This document shows positions 32,420 through 38,891 of a DNA stretch of 47,881 bases, piece by piece. The DNA is taken from NCBI GenBank assembly GCA_964383855.1, contig CAYLIP010000015.1, forward strand, positions 1-47,881, written 5' to 3'. The notes under the pieces were generated by a model. It was not told the origin of the DNA, searched no databases, and saw nothing but the letters and a program-made list of their open reading frames with translations. Made by a program: the position numbers and the translations under genes. Position 1 is the stretch's first letter. The number at the start of each line of letters is the position of its first letter. This stretch comes from CAZHAC01 sp964383855. GTDB taxonomy: Bacteria; Chloroflexota; Dormibacteria; Dormibacterales; Dormibacteraceae.

Positions 32420-32596
32420 GTGAGCGAGGACACCGATGCGCTGCCCGAGCGGGAGCGGGCGCGCGTCAGGAGCCGGGACCGCAAGGTGAGGGGACCGAAG
32501 GTGATCGTCGACAACCCGGGCCTGCGCAAGCTGGCTCTGGAGCGGGCCCGGAAGACCCGCGATCGCCCGGGCGAGGGGCGAGGCCGCAGCGGGTGA
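32420..32596 (+). CDS. Small basic protein, unknown function
   Basis: 58 residues from the GTG at 32420: MSEDTDALPERERARVRSR then 'DRKVRGPKVIVDNPGLRKL' and a basic, Gly-rich tail. It is very rich in Arg and Lys and has no membrane segment or Cys. TATGCT (32407-32412) is 7 bases before the GTG; an ATG at 32408 lies within that hexamer, so the GTG start is better. It could bind nucleic acid, but I recognise no family. It sits between divergent ilvA and the convergent end of the SBP56 operon, 3 bases from the membrane protein stop. Confidence 0.55.
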   Translation: MSEDTDALPERERARVRSRDRKVRGPKVIVDNPGLRKLALERARKTRDRPGEGRGRSG

Positions 32597-32599
32597 TGT

Positions 32600-33232
32600 T
32601 TACGCGGTCAGGAGGGTGAAGGCGCCCCCCGCCACCAGGGCCCCCGACCACGCCAGGTCGAGGTTGAACCAGGCCCTCCGCAGCACCGCCACCCCGACCC
32701 GCTCGTAGACCACGACCGCCACGGCTCCCATCACGGCAAGCATCGCGACCACGTGCAGGGAGGCGGCCAGGGCCGCCTGCCCTCCGAGCGACCGGAGGTC
32801 GGTGTAGCCGCCGGCCATGGGCAATCCGAGCAGCACGGGCGCCAGCATGAGGCCGGCGCCGTGGGCGCTCGACATCAGGAAGGACCAGGCGGCGAGCCCG
32901 AGGGCGCCCACCCGCATGCCCGAGCCGCGCACGTGCGAGCGCGGCCGCGCCAGCTTGTAGACGCCAAAGCCGATCAGCACGAGCGCCGCCAGCAGCCGCA
33001 CCGCGTGGGGCGGGACGTAGCGCTCGCTCAGGGCGACCGCCAACACCACGATCACGATCGACAGCTCGTGCCCGGCGGCGATCGGCAGCAGGGAGCGCAG
33101 GACGGCGCCGCGGCTGCGCTCCTGCAGGCCGCGCGCCACCGCGAAGAGCCAGCCCATCCCGGGATTCACCCCGTGGTAGGCCCCGAGGAGCAGAAGCGCT
33201 CCCCAGGGCCAGGCCGCCGAGCTCATGGTCAC
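32600..33232 (-). CDS. Polytopic membrane protein, possibly NicO/UreH-type metal transporter
   Basis: About 210 residues with six hydrophobic segments. Near the N-terminus is 'LLGAYHGVNPGMGWLFAVARG', then 'PIAAGHELSIVIVVLAVAL' and 'MSSAHGAGLMLAPV'. Conserved-looking His residues in membrane segments recall nickel/cobalt (NicO, RcnA, UreH) and related metal permeases, but the exact HX4D motif is absent. It is the last gene of the SBP56 operon and its GTG overlaps the SBP56 stop as GTGA. Since SBP56-type methanethiol oxidase is reported as a copper enzyme, metal supply is one hypothesis. Confidence 0.62.
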   Translation of the reverse strand: MTMSSAAWPWGALLLLGAYHGVNPGMGWLFAVARGLQERSRGAVLRSLLPIAAGHELSIVIVVLAVALSERYVPPHAVRLLAALVLIGFGVYKLARPRSHVRGSGMRVGALGLAAWSFLMSSAHGAGLMLAPVLLGLPMAGGYTDLRSLGGQAALAASLHVVAMLAVMGAVAVVVYERVGVAVLRRAWFNLDLAWSGALVAGGAFTLLTA

Positions 33233-34626
33233 GACGGAAAGCAGTAGGAGTCCGAGGAGGCGTCGCCGCGCTCCAGGTGCACCTGGTGGGCGCGCTGCTC
33301 GAACTCGACGAAGAAGCCGGGGTCGGGGGTGAGCGACCCATCCTCGCCGGCGTCCAGCTTGATCGCCCAGCTCTCGATGCCGGCCGGGTAGAACTGCTCG
33401 TCCCAGCTGGCGTAGAGGGAGTTGCTGAGGTATACGCGCCTGCCGTCCCGGCTCAGCTCCACCATCTGCGGGGCTCCGTTCAGCCGCCGCCCCGGCCGTG
33501 CCGGGTGCTCGGCCTGGGCCACGATGCCCCCGACGCGGACGGAGGCGGTCTCCCGGGGACGGAAGGGGTCGGAGACGTCGTAACGCTTGATGTCGCCCGT
33601 CCCCCAGCAGGAGACGTACAGCCAGCGGTCGTCGAGCGAGAGGTTGATGTCGGTGATCAGTGGAGGCACCGCGCCAAACGGCTTCAGGACGTCGGGGAGG
33701 AGCGAGGGGTCGGCCGGTTCGGCCGGGATGGTGATCACCTTCTCGGCCCGCCAGTCGCCCGCCTGGAGATGCCAGACCCAGACCGAGGCCGAGAGGTCGG
33801 CCAGCGAGGTGACGACTCCAACAAACCCGTATGGGTTCTTGCCCGGATCGTGCGCCGGCCGCAGCTCGAGCACCATCTGGTTCTCCTTGCCGAGGTCGAG
33901 CGCCTTCACGTGGCGGCGCTTGGGCAGATCCCAGATGTGCAGCTGGTGGCCGTACTCGCCGGCCAGCAGGATCTCGCCGTTGAGGCCGTCCTCGACCATC
34001 TTTGGCGTGCCCCACTCGCTGGTGATGGCCACGTCATGGCCCAGGTGCCACCAGAAGTCGTAGGCGAGATGCTGGGGGCCGCGGTCTGACTCCCAGCGAC
34101 CCTTCACCTCGAAGCTGTCGTGGTCGATCACGAAGATGCCGCCGGGGCCGTCGCCCTCCGGGTTGCCGAGGGCGCTCACGTAGATGCCGTCGGGCCCGCA
34201 GTGGACCGTGTGCGGCCGGCTGTAGCCGGCCTTGCGCGCAATCTCCTCGGCGGTGATCGTTCGCACCAGGTGAGGCTTGCGGGGGTCGGGCCGGGTGTCG
34301 AAGACGTGGATGTTCGACGAGCGCAGTCCCGGCAGCAGCAGGTAGCGCCGCTCGAAGTGGGGATGCGGGGCGTAGGGGCAGAGAGCCGAGCTGCACGCGT
34401 TCCAGCCGAAGTGGTGCAGCTCGTCGCCCGGGGCCGGCATGTCGACGCGGCTGACGGCCTGCCCGTAGGTGGCGGAGCCGGGATCGGTGTCCAGCGTCAC
34501 CAGGCCATCCGGCGCCCGCCGGGTCGGATCCATGGTGACGATGTAGGCGAGGGTTTCAGGCGGCGCCTTGGCGGCGTCGCGCGGTGACGGGTAAAAGGTC
34601 GGGTCGGGCCGGAGAAGGGTAGCCAT
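33229..34626 (-). CDS. SBP56-family selenium-binding protein / methanethiol oxidase
   Basis: 465 residues with strong SBP56 similarity: 'FYPSPRDAAKAPPETLAYI', 'ELHHFGWNACSSALCPYA' (conserved Cys78 and Cys83), 'YSRPHTVHCGPDGIYVSALG', 'WGTPKMVEDGLN', 'LYVSCWGTGDIKRYDVSDP', 'GAPQMVELSRDGRRVYLSNS' and a final 'QRAHQVHLERGDASSDSYC'. Bacterial members characterised as MtoX oxidise methanethiol to formaldehyde, H2S and H2O2; the His clusters fit a metal-loaded beta-propeller. The ATG at 34626 has AGAGGAG five bases upstream. It lies downstream of a hotdog thioesterase, a Cys-containing short peptide and a stem-loop. Confidence 0.92.
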   Translation of the reverse strand: MATLLRPDPTFYPSPRDAAKAPPETLAYIVTMDPTRRAPDGLVTLDTDPGSATYGQAVSRVDMPAPGDELHHFGWNACSSALCPYAPHPHFERRYLLLPGLRSSNIHVFDTRPDPRKPHLVRTITAEEIARKAGYSRPHTVHCGPDGIYVSALGNPEGDGPGGIFVIDHDSFEVKGRWESDRGPQHLAYDFWWHLGHDVAITSEWGTPKMVEDGLNGEILLAGEYGHQLHIWDLPKRRHVKALDLGKENQMVLELRPAHDPGKNPYGFVGVVTSLADLSASVWVWHLQAGDWRAEKVITIPAEPADPSLLPDVLKPFGAVPPLITDINLSLDDRWLYVSCWGTGDIKRYDVSDPFRPRETASVRVGGIVAQAEHPARPGRRLNGAPQMVELSRDGRRVYLSNSLYASWDEQFYPAGIESWAIKLDAGEDGSLTPDPGFFVEFEQRAHQVHLERGDASSDSYCFPS

Positions 34627-34658
34627 GCATGCTCCTCTGAAGGTGATGGGGGACACGC

Positions 34659-34702
34659 GGCCCGCATGGGAACCGGCGATCGACGCCGGCGGCTGGCGGG
34701 CC
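34659..34702 (-). promoter_or_regulatory. Stable stem-loop between the Cys leader peptide and SBP56 (attenuator candidate)
   Basis: On the minus-strand RNA an outer stem GGCCCGC/GCGGGCC (34702-34696 with 34665-34659) encloses an inner CCGGCG/CGCCGG stem (34689-34684 with 34678-34673) with a five-base loop. It begins within the stop codon of the leader peptide and ends ~33 bases before the SBP56 ATG. There is no U-tract, so it is not a classical terminator; control of translation or Rho access is more likely. Confidence 0.55.
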
Positions 34703-34782
34703 TAGCGGCTACAGAAGCAGCTGGGCAGGAAGATGACCCGCTGCGCGGGCCACGCGATCTGGGCCGCCATCAGGCCCCTCAT
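34702..34782 (-). CDS. 26-residue Cys-containing short peptide (leader peptide candidate)
   Basis: ATG at 34782 follows the TAG of the upstream thioesterase gene directly (TAGATG), so it can be translated by reinitiation. The product is MRGLMAAQIAWPAQRVIFL then PSCFCSR; two Cys codons lie 4 and 2 codons before the last sense codon. The stop codon overlaps a strong stem-loop upstream of SBP56. Cys-rich leader peptides that sense cysteine-tRNA supply are known in mycobacterial sulfur operons, and SBP56 handles a sulfur substrate. Alternatively the frame is chance. No family recognised. Confidence 0.5.
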   Translation of the reverse strand: MRGLMAAQIAWPAQRVIFLPSCFCSR

Positions 34783-35148
34783 CTAAGCATGAGCGGGCAC
34801 CACGGCGCGGCGGTGAGTACCGCTGCCCACCAGCCTGGCGCCCTCGTGGCAGGTCACCTCGAAGAGCAGTTTGTTGCCGCTGACCTCCTGGAGGACGGCG
34901 CGAGCGACGACTTTCTCGCCGGGCATGGTCGGGGCCAGGTGGCGGACGTGGACCTCATAGCCGACCGTGGTCTGGCCCGGCCCGAGGTGCGGTTCCGCCG
35001 CGGCATGGGAAGCCTGCTCCATGAGCAGGATCATGTGCGGCGTCCCGAATACGCCCGCCCCGCCCACGTGGCGGGTGATCAGGGTGTCGTCGACCACCCG
35101 CTCGATCGAGGCCTGGAGGCCCGGGCGGATGGATGAGGCGATCTCCAT
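34783..35148 (-). CDS. Hotdog-fold thioesterase (FlK-like)
   Basis: 121 residues. 'VFGTPHMILLMEQASHAA', 'GQTTVGYEVHVRHLAPTMPG' and 'GSGTHRRAVV' match the fluoroacetyl-CoA thioesterase-like family, with the Thr/Glu and His expected at the active site. It should hydrolyse a small acyl-CoA or detoxify a misacylated CoA. First gene of the minus-strand operon thioesterase - Cys peptide - SBP56 - membrane protein. Start ATG with GGAGA immediately in front; the minus strand CACAAT 11 bases upstream is a possible -10. Confidence 0.85.
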   Translation of the reverse strand: MEIASSIRPGLQASIERVVDDTLITRHVGGAGVFGTPHMILLMEQASHAAAEPHLGPGQTTVGYEVHVRHLAPTMPGEKVVARAVLQEVSGNKLLFEVTCHEGARLVGSGTHRRAVVPAHA

Positions 35149-35156
35149 TCTCCGCG

Positions 35157-35162
35157 TACATT
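35157..35162 (+). promoter_or_regulatory. -10 hexamer TACATT before galU
   Basis: TACATT ends exactly six bases before GTG at 35169, predicting a leaderless galU mRNA. A second in-frame GTG directly abuts the hexamer at 35163 and is less likely. The control region of the divergent thioesterase overlaps it. Confidence 0.5.
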
Positions 35163-35168
35163 GTGGCT

Positions 35169-36092
35169 GTGACCACCCGCGAGGTGCGCAAGGCGGTATT
35201 CCCGGCGGCCGGCCTGGGCACCCGCTTTCTCCCCATCACCAAGGCCCAGCCCAAGGAGATGCTGCCGCTCGTCGACAAGCCGAGCATCCAGTACGGCGTG
35301 GAGGAGGCGATCAGCTCCGGGATCCGCCACATCGTGATGGTCACCGGCGGCGGCAAGCGCGCCATCTTCGATCACTTCGACCGCTCGCGCGAGCTCGAGT
35401 ACTACCTGGAGACGCGGGGCAAGGACGACCTCCTGAGGATCCTGGCCGACGTCGACCGGCTGTCCGATCGCTGCGCGATCAGCTACATAACTCAGAAGGA
35501 GCCGCTCGGGCTCGGCCACGCCGTGCTCACCGCGGAGCCGATCATCAACGGCGACCCCTGCGCCGTGCTCCTGCCCGACGACGTGATCCTGGGCGGTTCG
35601 CGACCCTGTCTCCAGCAGCTGATCGACGCCTATGAGGAGACCGGCGCCACCGTGCTGGCCGCCCGCCGCGTCTCCGACAGCCAGGTCAGCCGGTACGGGA
35701 TCATCGCCACCGGCCAGAGCCGGGGGACGCTTCACGAGGTCACCGACGTGGTCGAGAAGCCGGATCCCGCTGACACGCCCTCCAACCTCGCCATCCTCGG
35801 ACGCTACGTCCTCGCGCCGGATGTGATGACCGAGCTCGCCCGCACGGAACCGGGGTCGGGCAAGGAGATCCAGCTCACTGACGCGATCAAGCGGACCATC
35901 CCCTCGGGCAGAGTGGTGGCGCTCGAGTTCGAAGGCGACTACCACGACACGGGCACGATTCCCGGCTACCTCAAGGCCAACCTGGCCCTGGCCCTCCAGC
36001 GGGAGGACCTCCGGGAAGAGCTGATGGACGTGATCCGGGACATGGTCGACGCCGCCGAACTGGAACGGCAGAGCCGCCGAACGCCCGTATAA
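35169..36092 (+). CDS. galU: UTP--glucose-1-phosphate uridylyltransferase GalU
   Basis: About 307 residues. The nucleotide-binding signature is 'KAVFPAAGLGTRFLPITKAQPKEMLPLVDKP' (split motif G-x-GTR...K), followed by 'YGVEEAISSGI', 'QKEPLGLGHAVL', 'VLLPDDVI', 'DVVEKPDPADTPSNLAILGRY', 'GKEIQLTDAI' and 'EFEGDYHDTGTIPGYLKA'. It makes UDP-glucose for glycolipid, polysaccharide and osmolyte synthesis. Length and motif order match bacterial GalU. A leaderless GTG start is supported by TACATT. Confidence 0.95.
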   Translation: MTTREVRKAVFPAAGLGTRFLPITKAQPKEMLPLVDKPSIQYGVEEAISSGIRHIVMVTGGGKRAIFDHFDRSRELEYYLETRGKDDLLRILADVDRLSDRCAISYITQKEPLGLGHAVLTAEPIINGDPCAVLLPDDVILGGSRPCLQQLIDAYEETGATVLAARRVSDSQVSRYGIIATGQSRGTLHEVTDVVEKPDPADTPSNLAILGRYVLAPDVMTELARTEPGSGKEIQLTDAIKRTIPSGRVVALEFEGDYHDTGTIPGYLKANLALALQREDLREELMDVIRDMVDAAELERQSRRTPV

Positions 36093-36093
36093 T
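36088..36093 (+). promoter_or_regulatory. Consensus -10 TATAAT near the end of galU
   Basis: TATAAT overlaps the galU stop codon. There is no good -35. It would start a transcript with a ~40-base leader for the small acidic protein gene at 36140, and possibly for the RNA element beyond it. Confidence 0.55.
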
Positions 36094-36139
36094 CGGGTTT
36101 CTGCTCGATGAGCTCTAACCCCCAGCGAGTGCTTCTGCT

Positions 36140-36394
36140 ATGGCGATCTCAGGAAAGCGACGGTTTGACGACGACAAGGTCGTTCGCTACACGACAGCCG
36201 AGAACGACTTTGAGGTGGAGGTGGCGCGCACACTCAACAAGTGGTGCGTCACCGTCTATCAGCTGCCTGATCGCGAGGTGCTCGCCCAGGACTTCTTCCC
36301 CGAGCGCTGGAAGGCGCTGGCCCGGGCGCAGGACTTCACGCGCCTGCTGAATCAGCGCAACAAGAAGGAAGGCGAGGAGGAGGAAGAGGAGTAG
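36140..36394 (+). CDS. Small protein with acidic tail, unknown function
   Basis: 84 residues: 'MAISGKRRFDDDKVVRYTT', 'NDFEVEVARTLNKWCVTVYQ', 'LAQDFFPERWKALARAQDF', then a tail of seven Glu residues. It looks soluble, with a mixed alpha/beta core and one Cys. No family recognised. It has its own consensus TATAAT and is followed at once by a terminator-like hairpin and the structured RNA candidate. The order is worth noting because the pair may be expressed together. Confidence 0.72.
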   Translation: MAISGKRRFDDDKVVRYTTAENDFEVEVARTLNKWCVTVYQLPDREVLAQDFFPERWKALARAQDFTRLLNQRNKKEGEEEEEE

Positions 36395-36418
36395 GACGGC
36401 CACCGGCCCGTCCTCTCT
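36394..36418 (+). terminator. Rho-independent terminator-like hairpin
   Basis: GGACGG (36394-36399) pairs with CCGTCC (36408-36413), with GCC/GGC pairing inside, followed by TCTCT. It starts at the last base of the stop codon of the 84-residue protein gene. Confidence 0.55.
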
Positions 36419-36632
36419 AGTTGCATGTACCGGGGGATTGGGACGCAGGCCGCAGGCCCGAAGGCCGGCGTTCCAGGCGGTCGGAGCCAAGGCGCGGGTG
36501 GCGCGGAGAGGAGCGCATCCAATGATGCGTGACGAGGCGCGCCAGGCCCCGCAACGCGGGCTTCAGCGACCGAAGGTTGCCCGACCGGCTGGGACGTCGG
36601 ATGCGGCTCAATCTTCTGGTACAGGCAACTAG
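36417..36632 (+). ncRNA. Candidate structured non-coding RNA, 216 bases
   Basis: No plausible gene fits here. The two ends pair: 36417-36447 with 36602-36632 form 29 pairs, broken only by two A-G mismatches, with four G-U wobbles. Inside are a hairpin GGCC-CGAA-GGCC (36455-36466), a 10-pair stem 36467-36476/36589-36598, a 7-pair stem 36478-36484/36581-36587, a stem GGCGCG/CGCGCC (36500-36505/36538-36543) capped by CGCATC-CAAT-GATGCG, and hairpins at 36548-36560 and 36566-36580. All wobbles I found are G-U on the plus strand, none would be A-C there, so the RNA is read from this strand. Not tmRNA, RNase P or SRP by motif. Confidence 0.65.
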
Positions 36633-36644
36633 ACTTTCCGTCTC

Positions 36645-36863
36645 GTGGACTGGGGCACCTTCCTGCGCCGGGAGTGGGGCGCTGCTCTCTTCGTGGTCAC
36701 CGTGATCGTCGGACTGGTCGCGGTGCCGGTGGCGCTCTCCCTCAACGGACAGAAGCCGGTCGCTCAGGTCGCGGTGGCAACGCCCACCCCGGCGCCCGCG
36801 AGCGCGCCGCGGGTCGCGACCAGCGCCGCCGTGACCACGCCCAGCCCCTCCGCCAGCAGGTAG
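36645..36863 (+). CDS. Single-TM protein with Pro/Thr/Ala-rich extracytoplasmic tail
   Basis: 72 residues: short cytoplasmic start (MDWGTFLRREWG), one membrane helix ('AALFVVTVIVGLVAVPVAL'), and a low-complexity tail rich in Pro, Ala, Thr, Val and Ser. No family recognised. GTG start with TAGACT (36630-36635) 9 bases upstream; that hexamer overlaps the 3' end of the RNA element. It converges on the next gene after 13 bases. Confidence 0.6.
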   Translation: MDWGTFLRREWGAALFVVTVIVGLVAVPVALSLNGQKPVAQVAVATPTPAPASAPRVATSAAVTTPSPSASR

Positions 36864-36876
36864 GGCGCCGCTCGGA

Positions 36877-37383
36877 TCAGGCGGCGCCGCCGAGCAGGTC
36901 GAAACCGTTCTCGGCGACGATCTGCGCCACGCGGAGCCGGAACCGCGCGATCGGCCAGCCGGCGCCCTCGACCTCGACGTCGATGCGGTCGGCCAGGCGC
37001 AGGTGGGCGACGCTGGCGCAGTCGGCCAGGAAGGGGAAGACCACCGGCCGCACCAGGTTCATGAAGTAGTCGCCGAAGGCCTGCGCGGATTCGGCGAGCG
37101 GGCGAGAGCCCGAGAGGTCGCGAAAGGCGACGATCAGCACCTCCTCGGCGAGCTGCACGGGATCGGTCCAGGCGTGGGCGGCACCGCCGGCGGCGTGCAG
37201 CATGCGCAGGCGATGGAGAAGGCTGCGCATGGGTGGCGGCGGGCCCTCGATCCAGAGCGGCACGTCGCGCAGCGGCAGGAGCAGGTTCTGCTCCGGGTAG
37301 CGGGCCGTGAAGCCGAGCTCGTCCACTCCCGCAAAGGGGCCGGGGACTCGAATCGTGATCTCGGACGTTGTCTGTGGACGCAT
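36877..37383 (-). CDS. Conserved-looking hypothetical protein
   Basis: 168 residues, soluble, with no motif I recognise. It begins 'MRPQTTSEITIRVPGPFAG', has a helical centre ('MRSLLHRLRMLHAAGGAAH', 'VQLAEEVLIVAFRDLSG') and ends 'FRLRVAQIVAENGFDLLGG'. Codon use resembles its neighbours, and no better frame exists on the other strand upstream of the CoA transferase. It is divergent from that gene with a 54-base gap from start to start. Confidence 0.6.
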   Translation of the reverse strand: MRPQTTSEITIRVPGPFAGVDELGFTARYPEQNLLLPLRDVPLWIEGPPPPMRSLLHRLRMLHAAGGAAHAWTDPVQLAEEVLIVAFRDLSGSRPLAESAQAFGDYFMNLVRPVVFPFLADCASVAHLRLADRIDVEVEGAGWPIARFRLRVAQIVAENGFDLLGGAA

Positions 37384-37437
37384 GCGGGAGCCGTTTGCCC
37401 TGTCGACTCATTAACGCATGAGACGATGAGAGTGGCA

Positions 37438-38592
37438 ATGGGTTTGCAGGGTATTCGCGTCCTCGACCTGACGCGCCTCCTACCGGGCCCGTTCTGCTCC
37501 ATGCTCCTGGCCGACATGGGGGCCGACGTGGTCAAGGTCGAAGAGCCCGGCCGCGGCGACTACATGCGGTCCTATCCCCCGCTGCGGGACGGGCAGAGCG
37601 TGGTCTTCAATGCCATCAACCGGAACAAGCGGTCGATCGCGATCAATCTCAAGTCGGAGCCGGGCCGTGCGGTCTTTCTCAAGCTGGCCTCCAGGGCCGA
37701 CGTGGTGATCGAGGGCAACCGGCCGGGCGTCATGGAGCGGCTCGGCCTCGGCTGGGACGTTCTCCGCGATCACAACCCGAAGCTGGTTCTCTGCTCGATC
37801 ACCGGCTTCGGCCAGACCGGGCCCTGGGCCCAGAGGGCGGGGCACGATCTCAACTACATGGCGATCGCGGGCGCGCTCGCCCTCAACGCCGAGCCGGGCC
37901 GCGGCCCCCACCCGCTGGGCGTGCAGGTGGCCGACATCGGCGCCGGTGCGCAGGGGGCGGCGACCGCGATTCTGGGCGCGCTTCTCGAGGTCGCCCGGGG
38001 CGAGGAGGGCAGGCACCTCGATGTCTCGATGACCGACGGCGCTCTCTCCTGGCTGGCCGTGCCCATCGCGCAGATGCAGGCCGAGGCCTCCGGCGCCCCG
38101 GGCCCAGGCTCCCTGCGGCTGACCGGCCGCTACGCGTGCTACCGCGTGTACCGGACCGGCGACGGCCGGTACTACAGCGTGGGTGCGCTCGAGCCCAAGT
38201 TCTGGCAGGAGCTGTGCGAGGCCATGGGGCGGCCCGACATGGCGTCCCGGCAGTACGACGAGGGAGAGGCCCAGGAGGAGCTGCAGCGCGAGGTCGAGCG
38301 GATCTTCGCCTCCCGGACGCGCGATGAGTGGCAGGCGCTGCTGGGCGACCGCGACGTCTGCTGCGAGCCGGTGCTCGACCTCGACGAGGTGGCCCGCCAC
38401 CCGCACGTGCGCTCCCGCGGCCTGGTCGTGGAAACTCCGACCGGGACCGAGCTGGCCCCGGCGGTGCCGGGAGCCGAACCCTGGCGGCGGCTGCCGCCCC
38501 CCGGTCTGGGCGAGCACACCGAAGAGATCCTGGGCGAGCTGGGGATCGAGGGCGAGGAGCTGGAAGCGCTGCGCGCCGAGGGCGCAATCTGA
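37438..38592 (+). CDS. CaiB/BaiF-family (class III) CoA transferase
   Basis: 384 residues. Family blocks: 'LQGIRVLDLTRLLPGPFCSMLLADMGADVVKVE' (split motif), 'AINRNKRSIAINLKSEPGRA', 'ITGFGQTGPWAQRAGHDLNY', 'GRHLDVSMTDG' and 'DVCCEPVLDLDEVARHPHV'. The catalytic Asp is expected in the 'LDVSMTDG' segment. Relatives include alpha-methylacyl-CoA racemase and formyl-/carnitine-CoA transferases; 'DLNYMAIAGAL' and the length are reminiscent of the racemase branch, which cannot be decided here. The ATG at 37438 is chosen; an in-frame ATG at 37426 is possible. Its stop overlaps the next gene. Confidence 0.9.
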   Translation: MGLQGIRVLDLTRLLPGPFCSMLLADMGADVVKVEEPGRGDYMRSYPPLRDGQSVVFNAINRNKRSIAINLKSEPGRAVFLKLASRADVVIEGNRPGVMERLGLGWDVLRDHNPKLVLCSITGFGQTGPWAQRAGHDLNYMAIAGALALNAEPGRGPHPLGVQVADIGAGAQGAATAILGALLEVARGEEGRHLDVSMTDGALSWLAVPIAQMQAEASGAPGPGSLRLTGRYACYRVYRTGDGRYYSVGALEPKFWQELCEAMGRPDMASRQYDEGEAQEELQREVERIFASRTRDEWQALLGDRDVCCEPVLDLDEVARHPHVRSRGLVVETPTGTELAPAVPGAEPWRRLPPPGLGEHTEEILGELGIEGEELEALRAEGAI

Positions 38593-38891
38593 GGATCTTC
38601 CACATCGCGCACGCCGCCGACTGGATGGCGGCGCAGCCGGGCGGGGAATACCGCGCGCGATCGCTGGAGAGCGAGGGCTTCATCCACTGCTCCACCCAGG
38701 ACCAGTGGCCGAGGGTGCTCGGCGAGAGCTTTGCAGGAACCGGGCAGCTCGTCCTGCTCGAGATCGACAGCACCCGTCTCGCGGCCGAGCTGCGCTGGGA
38801 GGACTCGGAGTCGACCGGTGAGCTCTTCCCGCACCTCTACGGTCCCGTGGAGGTCGGCGCCGTGATCGCGGTCCACGCCCTGCGCACCTGA
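38589..38891 (+). CDS. DUF952 family protein with apparent CTG start
   Basis: About 100 residues: 'RIFHIAHAADWMAAQPGGEY', 'SEGFIHCSTQDQW', 'GTGQLVLLEIDSTRLAAELRWE', 'LFPHLYGPVEVGAV'. These are the DUF952 blocks; function unknown. The conserved 'RIFHIA' must be near the N-terminus, yet no ATG, GTG or TTG precedes it in frame nearby. The only fitting codon is CTG at 38589, which overlaps the CoA-transferase TGA as CTGA, with GAGGG six bases upstream. That mirrors the ATGA/GTGA couplings elsewhere. The 3' end overlaps convergent coaE by 55 bases. Confidence 0.8.
   Translation: MRIFHIAHAADWMAAQPGGEYRARSLESEGFIHCSTQDQWPRVLGESFAGTGQLVLLEIDSTRLAAELRWEDSESTGELFPHLYGPVEVGAVIAVHALRT

Noticed and set aside
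36108..36350. An 80-codon frame starting at ATG 36108, a leaderless-type position after TATAAT
   Set aside because: The product is Arg/Ser/Thr-rich shadow sequence and overlaps the better-composed 84-residue frame.
36417..36632. MITE or other DNA inverted-repeat element instead of an RNA gene
   Set aside because: No target-site duplication beyond the palindromic CTAG is visible, internal stems are nested as in an RNA, and wobbles are all G-U on one strand. Not fully excluded: a second genomic copy would revive it.
36417..36632. Integron attC site
   Set aside because: The terminal GTTGC/GCAAC bases are in the opposite order from attC core sites (RYYYAAC ... GTTRRRY), and there is no integrase or cassette nearby.
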